DNA from: Pseudomonas furukawaii
GTDB taxonomy: Bacteria; Pseudomonadota; Gammaproteobacteria; Pseudomonadales; Pseudomonadaceae
Reading direction: 5' to 3'
DNA length: 64,000 bases
Assembly: GCF_002355475.1 (NCBI RefSeq)
Contig: NZ_AP014862.1
Location: forward strand, 5,580,001 to 5,644,000
Of the stretch, positions 58,459 through 64,000 are shown piece after piece (the stretch's first letter is position 1; every line of letters begins with the position of its first letter). The notes under the pieces were generated by a model. That model was not told the origin of the DNA. It made no database searches and saw nothing but the letters and a program-made list of their open reading frames with translations. Made by a program: the position numbers and the translations under genes.

Positions 58459-59673
58459 CTACTCCTGGCCGTCGCGGTCACGGAAGCCGAGCAGGTAGAG
58501 AATGCAGTCCAGCCCCAGGTTGGAGATGGCCTGCTTGGCCGACTGCTTGACCAGCGGCTTGGCCCGGAAGGCCACGCCCAGGCCCGCCAGGCCCAGCATC
58601 GGCAGGTCGTTGGCACCGTCTCCCACCGCGATGGTCTGCTCCAGGCGCAGGCCTTCCTTGCGGGCCAGCTCGGCCAGCAGATCGGCCTTGCGCTGGGCGT
58701 CGACTATGGGCTCGATGGCCACGCCGGTGAGCTTGCCGTCAACGATCTCCAGTTCATTGGCGAAGACATAGTCGATGCCCAGCTTCGCCTGCAGCTGCCT
58801 GGCGAAGTAGGTGAAGCCGCCGGAGAGAATCGCCGTCTTGTAGCCCAGGCGCTTGAGTTCGGCGAACAGGGTTTCCGCGCCCTCGGTCAGGCGCAACGAC
58901 GCGCCGATTTCCTCCAGCACTTCCTCGGACAGCCCCTTGAGCAGGCCCAGGCGTTCCTTGAAGCTGGCGCGGAAATCCAGCTCGCCGCGCATGGCGCGCT
59001 CGGTGATCTCGGCCACCTGGTCACCGACGCCTGCGGCCTTGGCCAGTTCGTCGATCACCTCCGCCTCGATCAGGGTGGAATCCATGTCGAACACCGCCAA
59101 CCGGCGGTTGCGACGGAACACCGAATCACGCTGGAAGGCGATGTCCACGTTGAGCTCCTGGGCCACGCTGAGGAACTCGGCCCGCAGGGCGGTGGGGTCG
59201 GCAGGCTCGCCGCGCACGGAGAACTCGATGCAGCCCTTGCCCTGGTCGGCGGGCATGTCCAGGGACATGCGCCCCGACAGGCGGTCGATGTGATCGATGT
59301 TCAGGCCGTACTTGGCGGTGATGGCGCTGACTCGCTGCAACTGCTCGGCGCTCACCTTGCGGGTCAGCAGCGTGACGATGTAGCGGCTCTTGCCCTGCCC
59401 GGCGACCCATTGCTGGTAGTCGGATTCGGAAACCGGCGTGAAACGCACCTGCTGATCCAGCTTGTAAGCGGTGAACAGCACGTCCTTGAGCACGGACGAA
59501 GCCTCGGCGTTATCCGGGATTTCCACCAGGATGCCGAAGGACAGGGTGTCGTGGATCACCGCCTGGCCGATGTCCAGGATGTTCACGCCGCCCTGGGCCA
59601 GCACGCCCGTGATGGCGGCCGTCAGACCGGGACGGTCTTCGCCCGTGATGTTGATCAGGACAATCTCGCGCAA
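58459..59673 (-). CDS. serB: Phosphoserine phosphatase
   Basis: A 404-residue enzyme, with tandem ACT-like regulatory domains (about 1-165; VLINITGEDRPGLTAAITGV) before the HAD phosphatase domain. The nucleophile motif FDMDSTLIE has Asp196 and Asp198; ILSGGFTYFARQLQAKLG and VGDGANDLPML supply the other HAD motifs. It makes L-serine. Translation begins at TTG (59673), preceded by GGGAGG at good spacing, giving the conserved MREIVLINITG. It is divergent from the AhpA/YtjB gene, the same neighbourhood as serB and ytjB in E. coli. Confidence 0.96.
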   Translation of the reverse strand: MREIVLINITGEDRPGLTAAITGVLAQGGVNILDIGQAVIHDTLSFGILVEIPDNAEASSVLKDVLFTAYKLDQQVRFTPVSESDYQQWVAGQGKSRYIVTLLTRKVSAEQLQRVSAITAKYGLNIDHIDRLSGRMSLDMPADQGKGCIEFSVRGEPADPTALRAEFLSVAQELNVDIAFQRDSVFRRNRRLAVFDMDSTLIEAEVIDELAKAAGVGDQVAEITERAMRGELDFRASFKERLGLLKGLSEEVLEEIGASLRLTEGAETLFAELKRLGYKTAILSGGFTYFARQLQAKLGIDYVFANELEIVDGKLTGVAIEPIVDAQRKADLLAELARKEGLRLEQTIAVGDGANDLPMLGLAGLGVAFRAKPLVKQSAKQAISNLGLDCILYLLGFRDRDGQE

Positions 59674-59747
59674 GGCGCACCTCCCTCAGCCCATGAAAAG
59701 GCACACATTCTACCCACTTTCACAGCACCCGCGGCATGGGCGGCGCT

Positions 59748-59775
59748 TTGCCCTGCAAGGGGCGCTCGCTATACT
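59748..59775 (+). promoter_or_regulatory. Sigma-70 promoter of the AhpA/YtjB gene
   Basis: -35 TTGCCC (59748-59753), 16-base spacer, -10 TATACT (59770-59775); transcription should start near 59782, about 28 bases before the GTG. Confidence 0.55.
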
Positions 59776-59809
59776 GCGCCACAATTTCGTCCGAGAAGAG
59801 CCGCGCTCT

Positions 59810-61339
59810 GTGACCCGGCCCACATCCGTCAAGCCCGACAATTTCTTCCTGCTGATCTTCCACGCCCTGCGCCAGCGGCGTGTGCCGATCGCCCTGCGCA
59901 TCGCCAGCCACAGCCTGCTGCTCGTGGCCCTGGCGCTGGTTATCTACGCCTGGGTGATGGGCATGCAGTTCAAGCAGGCCATGCAACAGCAGGCCGATGC
60001 CCTGGGCCAGAGCCTGACCGCCCAGACCGCGGCCTCCGCCACGGAGCTGCTGGTGTCCAACGACATCCTCAGCCTCAACGTCCTGCTCAACAACCTGGTG
60101 AAGAACCCGCTGGTGGCCCATGCGGCCATCTACAGCGTGGACAACCGCATCCTCGCCGAGGCCGGCTCAAGGCCCAAGCAGGGCTTGCTGGGCGAGACCG
60201 AAGGCCTCTACTCGACGCCGATCACCTTCCAGGAAGTGATCGCCGGGCACCTGCGCCTCAGCCTCGACATGGAGCAGTTCCAGCAGCCCATGACCATCAG
60301 CCTGCAGAGCATGGGGCTGCTCAGCCTGATCCTGCTGGCCCTGACCCTGTCCCTGAGCCTGCGCCTCGGGCGTCACATCTCCACGCCGCTGCTGCAGTTG
60401 CGCGTCTGGTTGCGAGACCCCGACGACCCCGCTCCCGGTGCCGGCCGGCAGGACGAGATCGGCGACCTGGCGCGTCAGCTGCAGGCCCGACTGGTGCCCG
60501 AGAAGCCGGAGCCCGAGCCCATCGACGAAGAGGACTTCGCCGATATCGAAGACGATTTCCGGGAACCCGAGCCGAGGCATGAGCCGGACGACGACGAAGA
60601 CGACTTCGAGGTCCGCGACCTGCGGGACGAGCGCTACGACGACGACGAGGAAACCCCGAGCAAACTCTTCACGCCGGACGAAGAAGACCCCTTCGCCGAC
60701 CTGCGGGAGGAGCTCGAGGAGCCCGAGCCCGAGGCGAAGCCGACGCCCGTGGCGGCCGAAGCGCCCCGCCGCAGTGCGGTGCTGGCCATCCAGCTGGGGG
60801 CCCAGGACCAGCTCCGCCGCCTGCCGCGCAGCCGCCTGATGGACCTGCTGCAACGCTACCGCGACTGCCTGGATCAGGCCGCCCGCCTCTACCAGGGGCA
60901 ACTGCTGACCCTCAACGACGGCAGCAGCCTGATGCTTTTCCACAGCGAGGACGCCGACGAGGACTACCTGACCCATGCGCTCTGCTGCGGCGAACTGATG
61001 CGCGCCCTGGGCCATGCCCTGCAGATCGAAGTGGCCGACAGCGGCATCACCCTGCAGCTGCAACTGGGCCTGACCCTGGGCGACGACCTGTCCGGACTGG
61101 GCCAGGGCGACCTGCTGCTGGACGAGACCACCCAGAGCGCCCTGGCCCTCAGCCAGCACAGCCGCAACCTCCTGCTGGTGGAGCGCGCCGTCGCCGAAGA
61201 CGACCTGGTACGCCAGCGCGCCCGTATCCGCGCCATCACCAGTCCGGAAGGCGCCTGCTGCGTCGAACGCCTGCTGGAGCCTTATCCGTCCCTGCTGGAG
61301 CGCCAACTGGCGCGCATGCACGAAGCCCGCGCGCACTGA
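59810..61339 (+). CDS. AhpA/YtjB-family membrane protein with acidic linker and cyclase-like C-terminal domain
   Basis: A 509-residue inner-membrane protein. Helix 1 (about 34-51), a 110-residue periplasmic loop, helix 2 (about 164-184) and a HAMP-like segment (185-230) are the AhpA/YtjB (Smp) part. Residues 231-310 are an extreme Asp/Glu/Pro linker. Residues 320-490 resemble a class III nucleotide-cyclase fold (AVLAIQLG, LLTLNDGSSLMLF, LQLQLGLTLGD), but the metal-binding aspartates are missing. The GTG start at 59810 fits the conserved VTRPTSVKPDNFF. It is divergent from serB, as ytjB is in E. coli. Function unknown. Confidence 0.82.
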   Translation: MTRPTSVKPDNFFLLIFHALRQRRVPIALRIASHSLLLVALALVIYAWVMGMQFKQAMQQQADALGQSLTAQTAASATELLVSNDILSLNVLLNNLVKNPLVAHAAIYSVDNRILAEAGSRPKQGLLGETEGLYSTPITFQEVIAGHLRLSLDMEQFQQPMTISLQSMGLLSLILLALTLSLSLRLGRHISTPLLQLRVWLRDPDDPAPGAGRQDEIGDLARQLQARLVPEKPEPEPIDEEDFADIEDDFREPEPRHEPDDDEDDFEVRDLRDERYDDDEETPSKLFTPDEEDPFADLREELEEPEPEAKPTPVAAEAPRRSAVLAIQLGAQDQLRRLPRSRLMDLLQRYRDCLDQAARLYQGQLLTLNDGSSLMLFHSEDADEDYLTHALCCGELMRALGHALQIEVADSGITLQLQLGLTLGDDLSGLGQGDLLLDETTQSALALSQHSRNLLLVERAVAEDDLVRQRARIRAITSPEGACCVERLLEPYPSLLERQLARMHEARAH

Positions 61340-61353
61340 GCACCGCAAACGAC

Positions 61354-61381
61354 AAAGCCCGCCACTACCAGCGGGCTTTTT
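61354..61381 (+). terminator. Terminator of the AhpA/YtjB gene
   Basis: Stem AAAGCCCGC / GCGGGCTTT, 8-base loop, followed by TTTTT. Confidence 0.85.
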
Positions 61382-61443
61382 CATGCCCGTGAAAAACAGC
61401 GCGACTCGACAGCCGCAGCGACGACGACAAATCCGCGGCCATG

Positions 61444-61467
61444 AAAAAGCCCGCCTTCAGCGGGCTT
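61444..61467 (-). terminator. Terminator of the PqiC-like gene
   Basis: Stem AAGCCCGC / GCGGGCTT with loop CTTCA; read leftward it is followed by five Ts. It faces the terminator at 61354 across 60 bases. Confidence 0.85.
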
Positions 61468-61482
61468 CTTCATGGCTTTCGG

Positions 61483-62193
61483 CTAGAACCGGAACACCTC
61501 TACATCGGTGCGCACAGGCGCCGCCATGGGAATCTTCGGTTGCGGCGGCGCCTTGGGCTTGGCGGCAGCTGCGGGCTGGGCCGGCTTGCGCGGGGTCTCC
61601 GCAACCGGCTGCTGGCCTTCCAGGGGTTTCACCGCATCGGCCAGTTGTCCGGCCAATTGCTGCAACAACGCACTCTGGGCCCGTACCTGGTCGGCAGCCG
61701 TCCCCGCGTGGGGCTCCTCCAGTCGCACCAGGCGGCTGTCGCGCAACTTGCCGGCACGATCCAGCAAGCGCCACTGCGCTTCCAGCACCGCGGGCCGCTG
61801 AGGGCCGGAATCCAGGCGACTGATGGTCACCAGCACCTGCACTTCGGGGGTAAAGCCGGGATTGCCCGGGGCCAGGACCAGGCGCTGGCTGTCCAGGCGC
61901 CAGGACAGCTGGCGCAGCAGCAACTGGTCGATATCCGCCGCCAGGCTGCCCGCCCAGCGGCCATCGCTCGCGGCGGTGAGGCTGCCGTCGGGCTGCCGTT
62001 GCAGGAGGGTTTCACGCTGAAGGTAGTCAGCCACGGTCACCGGACCGAGCAGCACTTGCATGCCAGCCTTCTCCGACGGTACTTCCGGAGTACCGGGGTC
62101 CAGCTGGAACATGGGAACGGGGGGGCTATGCATGCAGCCGGTAAGGCCAAGCAGGCTCACCAGCATCAGAGCCAGGGGAAAACGCACGGTCAT
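61483..62193 (-). CDS. PqiC-like (DUF330/ABC-type transport auxiliary) lipoprotein
   Basis: A 236-residue lipoprotein with signal FPLALMLVSLLGLTGC (lipidated Cys in LTGC). The body fits the PqiC/DUF330 family (VLLGPVTVADYLQRETLL, LAADIDQLLLRQLSWRLDSQ). The C-terminal 50 residues are proline/alanine/lysine-rich (PAQPAAAAKPKAPPQPK). In E. coli PqiC works with PqiA and the MCE protein PqiB in lipid transport to the outer membrane. No pqiA or pqiB lies nearby in the window. The ATG at 62193 gives the proper signal peptide; upstream codons are open. Confidence 0.8.
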   Translation of the reverse strand: MTVRFPLALMLVSLLGLTGCMHSPPVPMFQLDPGTPEVPSEKAGMQVLLGPVTVADYLQRETLLQRQPDGSLTAASDGRWAGSLAADIDQLLLRQLSWRLDSQRLVLAPGNPGFTPEVQVLVTISRLDSGPQRPAVLEAQWRLLDRAGKLRDSRLVRLEEPHAGTAADQVRAQSALLQQLAGQLADAVKPLEGQQPVAETPRKPAQPAAAAKPKAPPQPKIPMAAPVRTDVEVFRF

Positions 62194-62242
62194 CAATCTC
62201 ACCCACGGCCGCCTTGTGGGCAGCCTGCAGTCGAATTCATTC

Positions 62243-62272
62243 AACCTCGCCACCAGAGGGGCGGCGAGGGTT
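62243..62272 (-). terminator. Possible hairpin after parC
   Basis: Stem CCTCGCC / GGCGAGG with an 11-base loop in the parC-pqiC gap. Read leftward it continues TTGAATG without a clean T-run, so termination is uncertain. Confidence 0.35.
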
Positions 62273-62314
62273 CATATCATCCGTCAATGTGGCTCCGGAC
62301 TCCAGAGCCCCACG

Positions 62315-64000
62315 TCAATTGGCAGTCGCCAAGGGCTCGACCTGCAGGGCATCCACACGCTGGAAGCCGCGCGGCAGCTTGTTGCCGCGGCGACCCCGCT
62401 CGCCCTTGTAGTGCTCCAGATCGTCGGCCCTGAGCGACAGGGTGCGCTTGCCGGCCTGGAGTACCAGGGTGGCGCCGGCGGGCAGCACGGCCAGGTCGGT
62501 GACGTACTCCTCGCGGCTGGCGACGCGATCCCCCGGAACGCCGATGATCTTGTTGCCCTTGCCCTTGGCCAGTTGCGGCAGGTCGGCCACCTTGAACACC
62601 AGCAGGCGGCCCTCGGTGGTCACCGCAGCCAGGCAGTCGTTCTCCAGGTCCTGCAAGGGCCGGGGCGCCAGCACGCGCGAGCCGCTGGGCAGGCTGAGCA
62701 AGGCCTTGCCGGCCTTGTTCTTGGCCTGCAGGTCGGCCCCCTTGACCACGAAGCCGTAACCCGCGTCCGAGGCGATGACGTACAGGGCCTCGTCGTCCGG
62801 CAGCAGCACGCACTCGAAGTTGGCGCCCGGCGGCGGGGTCAGGCGACCCGTGAGGGGCTCGCCCTGGCCACGGGCCGATGGCAGGGAGTGCGCCGCCAGG
62901 GAGTAGCTGCGCCCGGTGGAGTCGATGAACACCGCGTACTGGTTGGAGCGGCCGGGGGAGGCGGCCTTGAAGCCGTCGCCAGCCTTGTAGGAGAGGCCAC
63001 TGGCATCGATGTCGTGCCCCTTGGCGCAACGCACCCAGCCCTTCTCGGAGAGCACCACGGTGACCGGCTCGGTGGGCATCAGCTCGGTTTCCGACAGGGC
63101 GCGAGCCTCGGCACGGGCGACGATGGGGGAGCGGCGGTCGTCGCCGTAGGTCTCGGCGTCCTTGAGCAGTTCCTCGCGCACCAGTTTCTTCAACTTTGCG
63201 TCGCTGCCCAGCAGGGCCTGGAGTTTCTTCTGCTCCTTGAGCAGCTCCTCCTGCTCGCCACGGATCTTCATTTCTTCCAGGCGGGCCAATTGGCGCAGGC
63301 GGGTATCGAGGATGTAGTCGGCCTGGACCTCGGAAAGCTGGAAACGCTCCATGAGCACCGGCTTGGGCTGGTCCTCGGTGCGGATGATGTGGATCACCTC
63401 GTCCAGGTTGAGGAAGGCGATCAGCAGGCCATCCAACAGATGCAGACGCCTTTCCACCTTGTCGAGGCGGAACTGCAGGCGGCGACGAACGGTGCCGATG
63501 CGGTAGGTCAGCCACTCGCTGAGCAGGGTTCGCAGGTCCTTGACCTGGGGCCGCCCATCGAGGCCGATGACATTCATGTTGACCCGGTAGCTGGACTCCA
63601 GGTCGGTGGTGGCGAACAGGTGCTGCATCAGCTCGTCGGCGTCCACCCGGTTGGAGCGCGGGATGATGACGATGCGGGTCGGGTTCTCGTGGTCCGACTC
63701 GTCCCGCAGGTCCGCCACCATGGGCAGTTTCTTGGCCTGCATCTGGGCGGCGATCTGCTCCAGCACCTTGGCCCCGGAGACCTGGTGGGGCAACGCGGTG
63801 ACGACGATGTCGCCGTCCTCGACCCGGTACACGGCGCGCATTCGCACCGAGCCACGGCCGGTTTCGTAGATCTTCAGCAGGTCGGCGCGGGGCGTGATGA
63901 CCTCGGCCTCGGTGGGGAAGTCCGGGCCCAGCACATGCTCGCAGAGCTGCTCGACCGTGGCCGAGGGCTCGTCCAGCAGGCGCACGCAGGCGCTGGCCAC
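62315..64000 (-). CDS. parC: DNA topoisomerase IV subunit A (C-terminal part)
   Basis: The last 561 codons; the N-terminus with the active-site tyrosine lies beyond the right edge. What is seen includes the end of the breakage-reunion core ([40 protein letters not shown]), the coiled coil ([20 protein letters not shown]) and the C-terminal beta-propeller, with [19 protein letters not shown] before it. The parC rather than gyrA identity rests on the shorter propeller and on remembered synteny beside serB. With ParE it decatenates daughter chromosomes. Confidence 0.93.
   Translation of the reverse strand: MASACVRLLDEPSATVEQLCEHVLGPDFPTEAEVITPRADLLKIYETGRGSVRMRAVYRVEDGDIVVTALPHQVSGAKVLEQIAAQMQAKKLPMVADLRDESDHENPTRIVIIPRSNRVDADELMQHLFATTDLESSYRVNMNVIGLDGRPQVKDLRTLLSEWLTYRIGTVRRRLQFRLDKVERRLHLLDGLLIAFLNLDEVIHIIRTEDQPKPVLMERFQLSEVQADYILDTRLRQLARLEEMKIRGEQEELLKEQKKLQALLGSDAKLKKLVREELLKDAETYGDDRRSPIVARAEARALSETELMPTEPVTVVLSEKGWVRCAKGHDIDASGLSYKAGDGFKAASPGRSNQYAVFIDSTGRSYSLAAHSLPSARGQGEPLTGRLTPPPGANFECVLLPDDEALYVIASDAGYGFVVKGADLQAKNKAGKALLSLPSGSRVLAPRPLQDLENDCLAAVTTEGRLLVFKVADLPQLAKGKGNKIIGVPGDRVASREEYVTDLAVLPAGATLVLQAGKRTLSLRADDLEHYKGERGRRGNKLPRGFQRVDALQVEPLATAN

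Overview
The window is GC-rich chromosomal DNA from a Pseudomonas species. Gene content, gene order and protein sequences match, as far as I remember that genome, the block of Pseudomonas aeruginosa PAO1 from about PA4913 to PA4964: ygiQ, a 7TM diguanylate cyclase, alr, dnaB, rplI, rpsR, rpsF, rlmB, rnr, purA, hisZ, hflCK, hflX, hfq, miaA, mutL, amiB, tsaE, nnr, queG, orn, rsgA, motAB, rhdA, psd, fimX, serB and parC. I see no insertion sequence, phage, plasmid or CRISPR element. The synteny statement is from memory; everything else is read from the sequence.

Left part (1-7080). The start of a branched-chain amino-acid ABC binding protein runs off the left edge. Then come the L-pipecolate/aminoadipate-semialdehyde genes (amaB-amaA) facing a LysR regulator and a LysE-type exporter, as in lysine catabolism. 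A possible 21-codon ORF, a LOG-type phosphoribohydrolase, a DCC-family thiol protein and a GNAT acetyltransferase follow.

Accessory part (7081-17447). After a small MscS channel comes the least understood locus of the window: a transglutaminase-like protein, a circularly permuted ATP-grasp/alpha-E fusion and a transglutaminase-DUF2126 fusion. These families are predicted to form a peptide-ligating or peptide-tagging system, but no substrate is known. Next is a two-gene lipoprotein operon (parallel beta-helix protein plus diheme cytochrome c) preceded by a perfect 20-bp palindrome.

Housekeeping core (17584-50907). Radical-SAM YgiQ, a GGDEF sensor and alanine racemase precede the ribosomal/replication operon rpsF-rpsR-DUF2232-rplI-dnaB and the rnr-rlmB pair. 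Two identical tRNA-Leu(CAG) genes share a near-consensus promoter and each carries a GNRA-loop leader hairpin. A chemoreceptor gene with a sigma-54-type promoter follows, then hflK-hflC-DUF2065-hisZ-purA and the nnr-tsaE-amiB-mutL-miaA-hfq-hflX superoperon. queG/orn overlap tail to tail, rsgA follows, and motA-motB sit behind a sigma-28-type promoter.

Right part (51029-64000). An HDOD protein, rhdA, psd, a PilZ-like protein and fimX run in one direction. serB and an AhpA/YtjB membrane protein diverge. A PqiC-like lipoprotein and the C-terminal two thirds of parC close the window. Several genes here serve surface motility: MotAB for flagella, FimX for type IV pili, and a chemoreceptor.
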